64,000 nucleotides of DNA from Massilia sp. H6 (GCF_024802625.1 NZ_CP103371.1:1736001-1800000); one strand, 5' to 3'. Shown: positions 1-8,961, numbered from the stretch's first letter. The notes: a model not told the origin generated them from the sequence alone. Translations and numbers: made by a program.

Positions 1-239
1 TCCTTGATGGCGCCAGCGGCTTCGTCGCCCGCCAGCCAGACCCCGAGCTCGGCGCGCTCGGCACGCCGGAGCAAAGACTCGCGCCGTGACAGCCAGACGG
101 CCAGCGGCACGATCAGCTTGCCGTCCGGGAGCGCGACGGTTTCCGCCGACTCGCCCTCGGCCAGGCGCAGCACGCTCCAGTCGTCGTCGACCACGGCGCG
201 GCCCTTGATGACCTGCGGGTGTTGGTCCAGATTAGGCAT
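1..239 (-). CDS. DUF934 family protein (C-terminal part cut by window edge)
   Basis: The first 79 or so residues of a DUF934 protein are visible; the rest runs off the left edge. In beta- and gammaproteobacteria this small cytoplasmic family sits directly after the siroheme sulfite/nitrite reductase gene in assimilatory sulfate operons, and it is thought to assist that pathway, but no reaction is firmly assigned. The ATG overlaps the last 8 bases of the upstream reductase gene, which indicates translational coupling. The visible sequence includes typical family features such as a WSVLRL stretch and a GKLIVPL/WLSRRE segment. Family identity comes from both sequence and context; function is not claimed. 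Confidence 0.8.
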   Translation of the reverse strand, partial: MPNLDQHPQVIKGRAVVDDDWSVLRLAEGESAETVALPDGKLIVPLAVWLSRRESLLRRAERAELGVWLAGDEAAGAIK

Positions 240-1920
240 AGTGGTCTTCTCCAGTGAGTGCACCGGCCACGATCGGCGTGGCATACACATGTTCCTTGAA
301 CGGCCCAATGCCGAGGCGCTGCGCGGTATCGACGAAGCGTTCGCCTTCAAAGCGTTCGCGCACATAGACTTCAAGCAGGCGCCCGACCACTTCCGGCATC
401 TGCAGGGCCGAGAACGACGGCCCGATGATCTTGCCGATCGCAGAGTGGTTGCCCTGGGCGCCGCCGATCGACACCTGGTACCACTCGCTGCCGTCCTTGT
501 CGACGCCGAGGATGCCGATGGCACCCACGTGATGGTGGCCGCAGGCATTGATGCAGCCCGAGATGTTCAGTTCGATGTCGCCGATATCGTGCTGGAAGTC
601 GAGGTTGTCGAAGCGCTCGGCGATGGCGGCCGCGATCGGCAGCGACTTGGCATTGGCCAGCGAGCAGAAATCGCCGCCGGGGCAGGCGATCATGTCGGTC
701 AGCAGGCCGATGTTGGGCGTGGCCAGGCCCCTGGCCTTGACCAGCTGCCATAGCTCGAACAGCTTGCCCTGCTCGACGTCGGCCAGCACCAGGTTCTGCT
801 CGTGCGTGACGCGCACTTCGCCATAGCTGTAGCGATCGGCCAGGTCGGCCACGAAGTCCATTTGCTCGGCGGTGGCATCGCCCGGCGGCACGCCGGTCTT
901 TTTAAGGGACAGCACCACGGCGGCGTAGCCCGGCACCTTGTGTGGCTTGACGTTGCGGTTGAGCCAGTTGGCGAAGGCCCGGTTCTCCGGATGGGCGGCG
1001 CTCGGGTCGGTGTCGTCGCGCTGTTCGTAGCCATGCGGCTGGAACCAGGCGGCGACGCGGTCGAATTCTTCCTGGGTCAGGGTTTCCGGACCGTCTTTCA
1101 AGTCCAGCCATTCGGCTTCGACCTGGCGCGTGAATTCTTCGACGCCTATGGCTTTGAGTAAAATCTTGATGCGGGCCTTGTACTTGTTGTCGCGCCGGCC
1201 CTGCTGGTTGTAGACCCGCATCACGGCTTCGGTATAGGTCAGCAGGTGGCGCCACGGCAAGAAGTCGCGAATGACCGAGCCCAGGATGGGCGTGCGGCCC
1301 ATGCCGCCGCCAGCCATGAACTTGAAGCCGACTTCACCAGTCTCGTTGTGCACCAACGTCAGGCCGATGTCGTGGATGGCAATCGCGGCGCGGTCTTCGA
1401 CGGCGCCGTTGATCGCAACCTTGAACTTGCGGGGCAGGGCGATGAATTCCGGGTGGAAGGTGCTCCATTGGCGAAGGATTTCCGCGAACGGCCGCGGATC
1501 GATGATCTCGTCGGCGGCGACACCGGCGAATTCATCGGTCGTGATGTTGCGGATGCAATTGCCCGAAGTCTGGATCGCATGCATTTCGACCGAGGCCAGG
1601 TCTTCCAGGATGTTGGGCGTCTGTTCCAGTTCGATCCAGTTGTACTGGATGTTCTGGCGGGTGGTGAAATGGCCGTAGCCGCGGTCGTACTTGCGGGCGA
1701 TATGGGCGAACATGCGCATCTGGCTCGACGACAGCAGGCCGTAGGGAACCGCGACACGCAGCATGTAGGCATGGCGCTGCATGTACAGGCCGTTCTGCAG
1801 GCGCAGGGGCACGAATTCTTCTTCCAGCAGCTCATCGTTCAGGCGGCGCTGCACCTGGTCGCGGTATTGCGCAATGCGCTCGCGCACGATGAGATGGTCG
1901 TAATGGTCGTAGCGGTACAT
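232..1920 (-). CDS. cysI: Siroheme-dependent nitrite/sulfite reductase (CysI-like hemoprotein)
   Basis: A 562-residue cytoplasmic reductase that makes the six-electron reduction of sulfite to sulfide (or nitrite to ammonia) using coupled siroheme and a 4Fe-4S cluster. The cluster/siroheme cysteines are plain near the C-terminus: a CPGGDFC motif (CX5C) followed by CINAC (CX3C) with the usual GHHHVG. Length fits the ferredoxin-linked or NADPH-hemoprotein family. I start at the ATG at 1920 because an AGGAAGAG ribosome site lies just upstream; an in-frame extension of 17 residues to 1971 lacks such support. It is divergent from cysB and overlaps the DUF934 gene by 8 bp, so sulfite is the more likely substrate. 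CysB control is inferred. Confidence 0.9.
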   Translation of the reverse strand: MYRYDHYDHLIVRERIAQYRDQVQRRLNDELLEEEFVPLRLQNGLYMQRHAYMLRVAVPYGLLSSSQMRMFAHIARKYDRGYGHFTTRQNIQYNWIELEQTPNILEDLASVEMHAIQTSGNCIRNITTDEFAGVAADEIIDPRPFAEILRQWSTFHPEFIALPRKFKVAINGAVEDRAAIAIHDIGLTLVHNETGEVGFKFMAGGGMGRTPILGSVIRDFLPWRHLLTYTEAVMRVYNQQGRRDNKYKARIKILLKAIGVEEFTRQVEAEWLDLKDGPETLTQEEFDRVAAWFQPHGYEQRDDTDPSAAHPENRAFANWLNRNVKPHKVPGYAAVVLSLKKTGVPPGDATAEQMDFVADLADRYSYGEVRVTHEQNLVLADVEQGKLFELWQLVKARGLATPNIGLLTDMIACPGGDFCSLANAKSLPIAAAIAERFDNLDFQHDIGDIELNISGCINACGHHHVGAIGILGVDKDGSEWYQVSIGGAQGNHSAIGKIIGPSFSALQMPEVVGRLLEVYVRERFEGERFVDTAQRLGIGPFKEHVYATPIVAGALTGEDHYA

Positions 1921-2035
1921 GGTCTCTTCCTGGGGGGCGGGCCTTGTCCTGGCTCGACAAACATTGTCCACCCGTTAAATGGTTGACCCCAGTGTACGGA
2001 TCGCTCTATATATTCCAAACTACGGAGAATTCATT

Positions 2036-2062
2036 TGCTTATATGCGTAACTTGAATAAGCA
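2036..2062. promoter_or_regulatory. Inverted repeat in the cysI-cysB divergent promoter region, candidate CysB operator
   Basis: Perfect 7-bp arms TGCTTAT (2036-2042) and ATAAGCA (2056-2062) with a 13-bp spacer lie in the AT-rich part of the 214-bp gap between cysI and cysB. A T-N11-A-type palindrome with TTAT/ATAA arms is what LysR regulators, including CysB, commonly bind. The position between the two genes fits autoregulation and activation of cysI. Binding is inferred, not shown. Confidence 0.55.
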
Positions 2063-2134
2063 TCTTAAAATGTCGCCTGATGCAGGATTTGCAAGCCATC
2101 GCCACCAGAATAATCAAAAGAACAACACACCTTC

Positions 2135-3073
2135 ATGAATCTTCACCAACTGCGCTTCGTGCGCGAGGCCGTCCGCCAAAACTACAACTTGACCGATGCG
2201 GCCAAGTCGCTGTTCACCTCCCAGCCGGGAGTGTCGAAAGCCATCATCGAACTCGAAGAAGAGCTCGGCGTCGACATCTTCACCCGCCATGGCAAGCGCA
2301 TCCGCGGGTTGACCGAGCCGGGGCGACTGGTGCTGCAGTCTGTCGAGCTGATCATGCAGGAGATCGAAAGCCTCAAGCGCATCGGCAAGGAATACGCGGC
2401 CCACGATAGCGGCAGCTTCACCATTGCCACCACCCATACCCAGGCCCGCTACATGCTGCCCAGGGTGGTGCAGGCCTTCATGGTGAAATACCCGAAGGTG
2501 CGCTTGTCGCTGTTGCAGGGAAACCCGAAGCAGATCGCCGACATGGTCAAGAACGACCAGGCCGACCTGGCCATCGCCACCGAATCGATCGCCGCCATCG
2601 ATGGCTTGATCAGCTTGCCCTGCTACCAGTGGGAGCACGTGCTGGTGGTGCCGCACGAACACCCGCTGACACGTTCGAAGGCGGTGTCGCTCGAAGAGAT
2701 CGCCAGTTACCCGGTGATTACGTATGATGCGGCCTTTGCCGGACGCAGCAAGATCGACCATGCCTTCGGCTTGCGCAGCCTGAAGCCGGACGTGCTGCTC
2801 GAAGCGATCGATGCCGACGTCATCAAGACCTATGTCGAACTGGGCATGGGCGTGGGCATCATCGCCGGCATGGCCTTCGATCCGGAACGCGACCGCAACC
2901 TGCGCGCAATTCCCGTCGGGCAATTGTTTGGCATGAATATCTCGCGGGTGGCGATCAAGCAGGGCGCTTATCTGCGCAGCTATGTCTATACTTTCATCGA
3001 ACTGCTGGCGCCTACGCTCAACCGCGACATGGTCGAGTCGGCAATGCGCGGCGGCGAGAACTATGAGCTTTAA
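2135..3073 (+). CDS. cysB: LysR-type regulator CysB
   Basis: A 312-residue LysR-family regulator. The N-terminal winged helix-turn-helix (residues about 1-60: MNLHQLRFVREA..., TDAAKSLFTSQPGVSKAI, HGKRIRGLTEPG) matches the CysB/Cbl subgroup, followed by a periplasmic-binding-protein-like effector domain (about 90-300). CysB activates sulfate assimilation genes in response to O- or N-acetylserine. Its divergent position to the sulfite reductase gene and the DUF934 gene strongly supports the assignment. Length (about 310) is standard. The closely related regulator Cbl/SsuR is an alternative but context favours CysB. Confidence 0.9.
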   Translation: MNLHQLRFVREAVRQNYNLTDAAKSLFTSQPGVSKAIIELEEELGVDIFTRHGKRIRGLTEPGRLVLQSVELIMQEIESLKRIGKEYAAHDSGSFTIATTHTQARYMLPRVVQAFMVKYPKVRLSLLQGNPKQIADMVKNDQADLAIATESIAAIDGLISLPCYQWEHVLVVPHEHPLTRSKAVSLEEIASYPVITYDAAFAGRSKIDHAFGLRSLKPDVLLEAIDADVIKTYVELGMGVGIIAGMAFDPERDRNLRAIPVGQLFGMNISRVAIKQGAYLRSYVYTFIELLAPTLNRDMVESAMRGGENYEL

Positions 3074-3104
3074 TCACGACGAACCGAGAACCAAGGAACA
3101 CCCC

Positions 3105-3773
3105 ATGAGCACCAACCCAGTCGCGGACTTTTTCACGGCCATCGCTGACCACTACGACAGCCAGTTCCACGACGAAGCCGACGAAGACCGCCAGGACGAC
3201 CTCGACGACGTGGCCGAACAGGTCACCGAACTGCTGCGCGGGCATACCGTGCTGGAACTGGGCTGCGGCACCGGCTACTGGACCGACGTGCTGGCCGAGA
3301 GCGCCAAATCGGTGATCGCCACCGACATCAGCGAAGCAATGGTCGATGTCGCGCGCGAGCATGGCGGCGACCACGAGAACGTGCTGTACCGCGTGGTCGA
3401 TGCACTCGACGTTCCGGCCAACATCGGCGGCGACGAAAAAATCAGCGCCGTGTTCGCGGGATTCCTGTGGTCGCACCTGCGCCGCGAGCAGCAGGACGCT
3501 TTCCTGGCCGGGCTGCGCGCGCGCATCGGCAAGGATGCGCTCCTGGTACTGATCGACGACGTCTACATCGAGGGCGTGAGCCCGACCGTCTGCCGCACCG
3601 ATGCGCAGGGCAACACCTGGGCGCAGTTCATCGATGCCGAAGGCAAGCGCCATGAGCTGCCAAAGAACTACCCGACCGACAGCGCGCTGCGCAAGCGCCT
3701 CGGCAGTGCGGTACGCGAGATCAAGATCGGGCGCTGGGATTCGTGCTGGGCGCTGACCTGCCGCCTGAAGTAA
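3105..3773 (+). CDS. Class I SAM-dependent methyltransferase
   Basis: A 222-residue cytoplasmic methyltransferase. Motif I for S-adenosylmethionine is LELGCGTGYW at about residues 50-59, followed by an acidic strand end (VIATDIS) and a post-I region typical of the Methyltransf_25/11 fold. The substrate is unknown. The start at 3105 is chosen because AAGGAA precedes it by 8 bases; the open frame extends back into cysB without a ribosome site. It lies 31 bp after cysB on the same strand and may share its transcript. A strong hairpin follows the gene. Confidence 0.8.
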   Translation: MSTNPVADFFTAIADHYDSQFHDEADEDRQDDLDDVAEQVTELLRGHTVLELGCGTGYWTDVLAESAKSVIATDISEAMVDVAREHGGDHENVLYRVVDALDVPANIGGDEKISAVFAGFLWSHLRREQQDAFLAGLRARIGKDALLVLIDDVYIEGVSPTVCRTDAQGNTWAQFIDAEGKRHELPKNYPTDSALRKRLGSAVREIKIGRWDSCWALTCRLK

Positions 3774-3814
3774 GCCAGCGGCGGTAAGCGCCGGCGCGGT
3801 CCGCTTCGGGCTGC

Positions 3815-3854
3815 CCAAACAAACACTGCCGCGAATGCGGCAGTGTTTGTTTGG
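3815..3854. terminator. Bidirectional intrinsic terminator between converging genes
   Basis: An 18-bp perfect stem (3815-3832 with 3837-3854) with a GAAT loop. The outer part is A/T rich (CCAAACAAACACTG and complement), giving A- and T-rich flanks for both directions. It sits between the methyltransferase and the converging symporter gene. Confidence 0.85.
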
Positions 3855-3867
3855 CGGGCAGCTTGGC

Positions 3868-5349
3868 TCAGCCGATGATGTCGGCCTTGGCCGGATCGCC
3901 CGACTTCTGCTTGTCCAGCGCTACGCGCTGCTCCCAGAAATGCGCGTTCTTGATGCCCAGCGCGGCCGGGTCGAACACCGGGTCCTTGCCCAGCTTTTTC
4001 TGGGCTTCGTAGTCGCGCAGGCACTTGAACGCCACGTCGCGCATCAAGAGAATGGCGATCAGGTTCAGCCAGGCCATCAGGCCAACCCCCAGGTCGCCCA
4101 GCGCCCATGCCACGTCGGCGGTCTTGAGCGCGCCGTAGATGGTCGCGCCGATCATGGCCAGCTTGAGCAGGACACCCATCCACGGCCGCTTGGTGGTGCG
4201 GTTCAGGTAGGCGATATTGGTTTCGGCGATGTAGTAGTAGGCCACGATGGTGGTGCCCGCGAAGAACATCAGGGCAATCGCGACGAACATCGAGCCGAAA
4301 CCCGGCAGCACGTTTTCCAGCGCGGTCTGGACATAGCCCGGACCCGAGGCAACGCCCTGGACGCCGACGAACATCGGGGTGCCGTCAGGCGCTTCGACGT
4401 TGTACTGACCGGTAATCAATAGCATGAAGGCGGTAGCCGAGCACACGAACAGGGTGTCGATATACACCGAGAAGCCCTGCACCAGGCCTTGCTTGGCCGG
4501 GTGGCTCACTTCCGCGGCCGACGAGGCGTGCGGGCCGGTACCCTGGCCGGCTTCGTTCGAGTACACGCCGCGCTTGACGCCCCACATGATGGCCATGCCG
4601 ATGATGGCGCCGAATGCGGCGTCGGTACCGAAGGCAGACGTGAAGATCAGGCTCAGGACGCCTGGCAGTTTCTCGAGGTTCATGGCGATGATCGCGCAGG
4701 CCACCAGAATATAGCCCAGTGCCATGAAGGGCACCACGAACTCGGCAAAGCGCGCGATGCGCTTGACGCCGCCGAAGATGATAAAGGCCAGTACCGCAGC
4801 GAGCACCACGCCGGTATAGGCGGTGTCGACGCCGGCCGCGGTCTTGAGGCTTTCGGCCATCGCGTTGGCCTGTACGCCTGGCAACAGCACGCCGGTGGCG
4901 AGGATGGTGGTGATCGCAAACACGACTGCATACCACTTGATGCCCAGGCCTTTCTCGATATAAAAGGCCGGGCCGCCACGGAACTGCTTGTCGACCGATT
5001 CCTTGTACACCTGGCCCAGGGTCGATTCCACGAAGGCCGAGCTGGCGCCGAGGAAGGCCACCATCCACATCCAGAACACCGCGCCCGGTCCGCCGAAGGT
5101 GATGGCAGTGGCCACGCCAGCGATGTTGCCGGTGCCGACACGCCCGGCCAGGGTCATGGTCAGCGCCTGGAAGGACGAGACGCCCTGGTCGGAGCTTTTT
5201 CCCTTCCACATCAGGCGCAGCATTTCACCGAAGTGGCGCACCTGCAGGAAGCGCGAGCGGATGGAAAAATACAGGCCTGCGCCCAGGCACAGCGCGATCA
5301 GCGCCGGACTCCAGACGACACCGTTGATGGCAGTGACCAACTCGTTCAT
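3868..5349 (-). CDS. Alanine/glycine:sodium symporter (AGCS family)
   Basis: A 493-residue inner-membrane transporter of the Na+:alanine/glycine symporter family (AgcS/DagA/AlsT). The family signature appears as AGRVGTGNIAGVATA near residue 68, and about 10-11 hydrophobic segments span the protein, including a WGVKRGVYSNEAGQGTGPHASSAA stretch characteristic of the family's substrate-binding region. It would take up alanine or glycine using the sodium gradient. It is monocistronic: a terminator lies downstream and a 150-bp gap separates it from the next gene. Exact amino-acid preference cannot be read from the sequence. Confidence 0.9.
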   Translation of the reverse strand: MNELVTAINGVVWSPALIALCLGAGLYFSIRSRFLQVRHFGEMLRLMWKGKSSDQGVSSFQALTMTLAGRVGTGNIAGVATAITFGGPGAVFWMWMVAFLGASSAFVESTLGQVYKESVDKQFRGGPAFYIEKGLGIKWYAVVFAITTILATGVLLPGVQANAMAESLKTAAGVDTAYTGVVLAAVLAFIIFGGVKRIARFAEFVVPFMALGYILVACAIIAMNLEKLPGVLSLIFTSAFGTDAAFGAIIGMAIMWGVKRGVYSNEAGQGTGPHASSAAEVSHPAKQGLVQGFSVYIDTLFVCSATAFMLLITGQYNVEAPDGTPMFVGVQGVASGPGYVQTALENVLPGFGSMFVAIALMFFAGTTIVAYYYIAETNIAYLNRTTKRPWMGVLLKLAMIGATIYGALKTADVAWALGDLGVGLMAWLNLIAILLMRDVAFKCLRDYEAQKKLGKDPVFDPAALGIKNAHFWEQRVALDKQKSGDPAKADIIG

Positions 5350-5501
5350 TTACTTTGTTCCCCGTAGCAAGCAATCGCAGGTGGTAGCGCCTGCGTTCAT
5401 GTGATCGATCATGGCCGGAAACGCTGCCCGGCCGCTCGTGGGGTACAAAGATACCTGAAGAGTTAATTGATTCCTATCCTTATTTTTGCAGCGGGCCGGG
5501 C

Positions 5502-5918
5502 TCAGCGCAGCCGGATCGCGACCGGGGTGGTGCCATCGCGCACCTCGATGGCGGCATCGTCGAAACCCGGCGGCCCGAAGCGGCCGGCGGCGGCGCGGCT
5601 AAAGCCGTAATTCTCGCGTGGAATGCCGATGAAATTGCGGTCCAGCTCGCCATTCTCGTTTTCGTCCTGGTAGGCCAGCACGGCCCAGGTACCAAGCGGT
5701 ATGTCCTGCAGGCTGGCCACCACCTCGGCGGCCTGGGCCGGCACCGAGCTACTGTAGAGGCATTGCTTGAGGAAGCGCTCGCGGTCGCAGACGGCGACGT
5801 TGACCTTGCCTTTGCCGGCGGCTACGCCACTGATCCGTACTTCGAGGGTCGCGCTCGAGGCCGGCATGGCCGCCAGCAGCAGTGCGCCGCCCAGCAGGGA
5901 TGTGAATGCAAATCGCAT
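5502..5918 (-). CDS. Secreted DUF2141 domain protein
   Basis: A 138-residue protein with an obvious Sec signal peptide (about residues 1-22, ending PASSA) and a DUF2141 beta-sandwich. The family's calcium-like DENENGELD segment and the GIPRENYGFS motif are present. No function is established; DUF2141 proteins often lie next to carotenoid or outer-membrane genes. Here it is divergent from crtZ across a 122-bp gap, so the two may share regulation. Two cysteines (in AVCDRERFLKQC) could form a disulfide in the periplasm. Confidence 0.85.
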   Translation of the reverse strand: MRFAFTSLLGGALLLAAMPASSATLEVRISGVAAGKGKVNVAVCDRERFLKQCLYSSSVPAQAAEVVASLQDIPLGTWAVLAYQDENENGELDRNFIGIPRENYGFSRAAAGRFGPPGFDDAAIEVRDGTTPVAIRLR

Positions 5919-6040
5919 GGTATTCCTTTCGTGAATCGGGTTGTGTACCGTCGCTGACCCGCACGCCAGCGCGCCTTGCGGCGCGGGGCCGGGTGGGTAT
6001 GGTAGGCTCTGGCCATCGTGTTCACAGGCCTGTCATTTCC

Positions 6041-6580
6041 ATGTTGCTCAACACTTTCATTGTCGTGCTGACCGTCGTGCTGATGGAGCTGTTTTCCATC
6101 GTGGCGCACAAGCACGTGATGCACGGCTTCGGCTGGGGCTGGCACAAGTCGCACCACGAGCCGCGTACGGGCTGGTTCGAAAAGAACGACCTGTACGCCG
6201 TGGTGTTCGCGGGCGTGGCCATTGCGCTGATCTGGTTCGGCACCGAGGGCGCCCACCCGCTCGAATGGATCGGCGCCGGCATGACCGCCTATGGCCTGCT
6301 GTATTTCGTCGCCCACGATGGCCTGGTGCACCGGCGCTGGCCGTTCAAGGTGACCCCGCGCAGCGGCTACCTCAAGCGCCTGTACCAGGCCCACCGCATG
6401 CACCATGCGGTCGAGGGCAAGGACGGTGCGGTGTCCTTCGGCTTCTTGTATGCGCCGCCCGTGGCCAGCCTCAAACGGCAGCTGCATGCGCTGCATGGGG
6501 GGCGCTTGCCGCGTCACCCGGACGCTGCCACAGCGCCGCCGGACGCGCCGGCAGCGGACGCGCGCGAACGCGCGAGCTGA
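6041..6580 (+). CDS. crtZ: Beta-carotene 3-hydroxylase CrtZ
   Basis: A 179-residue membrane di-iron hydroxylase that converts beta-carotene to zeaxanthin through beta-cryptoxanthin. The eight-histidine signature is visible as HKHVMH, HKSHH, HDGLVH and HRMHHA. Three or four hydrophobic segments place it in the inner membrane. I use the ATG at 6041, the start of the conserved core; earlier in-frame codons would overlap the divergent DUF2141 gene. Its last 110 bases overlap the 3' end of crtB on the other strand, so its extra Pro/Ala-rich tail is antisense to the crtB tail. Together with crtEXYIB it completes zeaxanthin synthesis. Confidence 0.92.
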   Translation: MLLNTFIVVLTVVLMELFSIVAHKHVMHGFGWGWHKSHHEPRTGWFEKNDLYAVVFAGVAIALIWFGTEGAHPLEWIGAGMTAYGLLYFVAHDGLVHRRWPFKVTPRSGYLKRLYQAHRMHHAVEGKDGAVSFGFLYAPPVASLKRQLHALHGGRLPRHPDAATAPPDAPAADARERAS

Positions 6581-7454
6581 GCGCGCTCGCTGCGCCCCTG
6601 GCCAGCAACCATAGTTTCATCGCCTTGCCGGTTCCGGCGCGCCGGTCCCATGCACGCGGTCCGCGCCGCTTGACCTCGATGCCGATCTGGCGATACACGT
6701 GGCGCGCGCTGGCAATTGCCCATGCCGATCGCAGGGGCAAACAAGCGATGCCCTCGAGCGCCGAATCGTAATAGGGCTCGGCCTGGTCGACCAGCCGCGC
6801 CGCCACCTTCGCCAGTGCCGCGCGGTGGCGCGGATCGGCTACTTCGTCGGCCGCAATACCGGCATCGAGCAGCCACTGGGCCGGCACGTAGCAGCGCCCC
6901 ATGCGCGCGTCTTCTACAATATCACGCGCGATATTGGTGAGCTGAAAGGCCAGGCCGAGGTCGCAGGCCCGATCAAGCACCCTTGGGTCGCGCGCGCCCA
7001 TGATCGACGCCATCATCAGGCCGACCACCCCGGCCACATGGTAGCAGTAGCGCAGGGTGTCGCCGAAGACTTCGTAGCGCACGTCGTGCACGTCCATGGC
7101 AAAGCCGGCCAGGTGGTCGAGCGCATAGCGCGGCTCGATGCGGTGGCGCAGCGCTACTTCCTGGAAGGCGGCAAAGGCCGGGTCGGCCATCTTCTCGCCG
7201 GCGTAGGCGCGGCGGGTCTGGTCTTCGAGCATGGCCAGGCCGGCGGCGCCGTCGTGCGGGGCGTGTTGCGCATGGCTGGCGAGGTTGAAGCCGAGCTCCT
7301 GGCCGTCGACTACGTCGTCGCAGTGGCGGCACCAGGCATACAGCATCAGCACGCTGCGCCGGGTGGCCGGCTCGAACAGGCGCGCCGCCGCGGCGAAGCT
7401 CTTCGAGCCGACCTCGATGGTGCGGGTGGCATGCTCCATCAGGTCCTGGCTCAT
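6471..7454 (-). CDS. crtB: 15-cis-phytoene synthase CrtB
   Basis: A 327-residue squalene/phytoene synthase condensing two geranylgeranyl diphosphates to phytoene. The first Asp-rich motif is YAWCRHCDDVVD (about residues 41-52), and the second is LTNIARDIVEDARMGR; both bind the Mg-diphosphates. The ATG at 7454 overlaps the crtI stop by 4 bases (ATGA), fixing the start. The final 40 residues are Ala/Arg/Pro-rich and extend past the usual family end; that stretch is also where the gene overlaps converging crtZ. Last gene of the crtEXYIB operon. Confidence 0.93.
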   Translation of the reverse strand: MSQDLMEHATRTIEVGSKSFAAAARLFEPATRRSVLMLYAWCRHCDDVVDGQELGFNLASHAQHAPHDGAAGLAMLEDQTRRAYAGEKMADPAFAAFQEVALRHRIEPRYALDHLAGFAMDVHDVRYEVFGDTLRYCYHVAGVVGLMMASIMGARDPRVLDRACDLGLAFQLTNIARDIVEDARMGRCYVPAQWLLDAGIAADEVADPRHRAALAKVAARLVDQAEPYYDSALEGIACLPLRSAWAIASARHVYRQIGIEVKRRGPRAWDRRAGTGKAMKLWLLARGAASALSSRVRARPLPARPAALWQRPGDAASAPHAAHAAAV

Positions 7455-8959
7455 GCCGGCGTCCTTTCCCCCATGTCCTGCACCATCAGCCCGGCCGTCG
7501 CCTTGGCCGAGCCGATCACGCCCGGTACCCCCGCGCCCGGATGGGTGCCGGCGCCAACCAGGTAGAGGTTGAACAGGGTGCTGTCGCGGTTGTGCGGACG
7601 GAACCAGGCGCTCTGGGTCAGGATCGGTTCCAGCGAGAAGGCCGAGCCGACGTGGGCATTGAGCTGGTCGCGGAAGTCGTGCGGCGTGAAGATGCGGCTG
7701 GTGACCAGCTGGCCGCGCAGGCCAGGCATGTAGCGCTGTTCCAGGTACTCGAAGATGCGGTCGCGATAGCGCGGGCCTTCGGTTTCCCAGTCGATCGGTG
7801 CATTGCCCAGGTGCGGCACCGGGGCCAGCACGTAATGGCTGCCGCAGCCTGGCGGCGCCAGCGACGGATCGGTGATGCAGGGCGCATGCAGGTAGAGCGA
7901 GAAATCGTCGGCCAGCGTCTCGCCCTTGAAGATGTCCTTGATCAGCTCGCGATAGCGCGGGCCGAAGCACACGGTGTGGTGCTGCAGCTGCTCGTGGTGA
8001 TGGTCCAGCCCGAAGTAGAGCACGAACAGCGAATTGGAAAAGCGCTTCTTCTGCAAGGCCCGGCCTTCGGCCACGCCGCGCGGGTGCTGGCCCAGCAGCG
8101 ACGCATAGGTATGCACCACGTCGGCATTCGACGCTACCGCGTCGGCCGCGAACAGGCGCCCGTCTTCGAGCCGCACGCCGCTGACCCGGTTGCCGCTGGC
8201 TTCGATGCGGGCCACCGATGCATTGACTTCGATCCTGCCGCCGATGTCTTCGAACAGCTTGACCATGCCACGCACCAGCGCGCCAGTGCCGCCGCGCGGG
8301 AACCAGACGCCCCATTTGCGCTCGAGCGCATGGATCAACGTATAGATCGAACTGGTGGCAAACGGATTGCCGCCCACCAGCAGCGAGTGGAAGGAAAACG
8401 CCTGGCGCAGGTGATCGTTCTGGATGAACTTGGCCACCAGGCTGTACACGCTGCGCCAGGCTTGCAGGCGCGCCAGTTGCGGACCGGCCGCGATCATGTC
8501 GCGAAACGACAGGAAGGGCACCGCGCCCAGTTTCAGGTAGCCTTCTTCGAACACCGCCTTGGAATAGGCCAGGAAGCGCCGGTAGCCCTCGACGTCGGCC
8601 GGATTGAGCGCGTGGATCTGGCGGTCCAGCGCGTCCTGGTCGTTAACATAGTCGAAATGGCTGCCGTCTTCCCAGCACAGGCGGTAGAACGGCGCCACCG
8701 GCAGCAGCTCGACATAGTCGCTCAGGCGCTTGCCGGCCGCGGTAAACAGCTCTTCGATGCAGGAGGGGTCGGTAATCACGGTGGGGCCGGCGTCGAACAC
8801 GAAGCCCTGGTCTTCGTACACATAGGCACGCCCGCCCGGCTTGTCGCGCTTTTCCAGCAAGGTGACCTGCATGCCGCTGGCCTGCAGGCGAATCGCCAGG
8901 GCCAGGCCGCCGAAGCCGGCGCCGACCACTACTGCTTGTTTCTGTTCGTTGTTAGCCAT
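7451..8959 (-). CDS. crtI: Phytoene desaturase CrtI (lycopene-forming)
   Basis: A 502-residue FAD-dependent desaturase introducing four double bases-worth of unsaturation to turn phytoene into lycopene. The N-terminal dinucleotide fold is VVGAGFGGLA (residues 11-20) followed by the LLEKRDKPGGRA segment; the C-terminal bacterial CrtI signature includes GAGTHPGAGVPGV. Length (about 490-510) is typical. It is 2 bp after crtY and overlaps crtB by 4 bp, so the three are translationally coupled. The four-step (lycopene) rather than three-step activity is inferred from the presence of crtY and crtZ. Confidence 0.93.
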   Translation of the reverse strand: MANNEQKQAVVVGAGFGGLALAIRLQASGMQVTLLEKRDKPGGRAYVYEDQGFVFDAGPTVITDPSCIEELFTAAGKRLSDYVELLPVAPFYRLCWEDGSHFDYVNDQDALDRQIHALNPADVEGYRRFLAYSKAVFEEGYLKLGAVPFLSFRDMIAAGPQLARLQAWRSVYSLVAKFIQNDHLRQAFSFHSLLVGGNPFATSSIYTLIHALERKWGVWFPRGGTGALVRGMVKLFEDIGGRIEVNASVARIEASGNRVSGVRLEDGRLFAADAVASNADVVHTYASLLGQHPRGVAEGRALQKKRFSNSLFVLYFGLDHHHEQLQHHTVCFGPRYRELIKDIFKGETLADDFSLYLHAPCITDPSLAPPGCGSHYVLAPVPHLGNAPIDWETEGPRYRDRIFEYLEQRYMPGLRGQLVTSRIFTPHDFRDQLNAHVGSAFSLEPILTQSAWFRPHNRDSTLFNLYLVGAGTHPGAGVPGVIGSAKATAGLMVQDMGERTPA

Positions 8960-8961
8960 GC

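Noticed and set aside
6471-8315. An extended 614-codon frame running upstream of crtB into crtI
   Set aside because: The N-terminal half is an out-of-frame reading of crtI; the CrtB family start and ATGA overlap fix the start at 7454.
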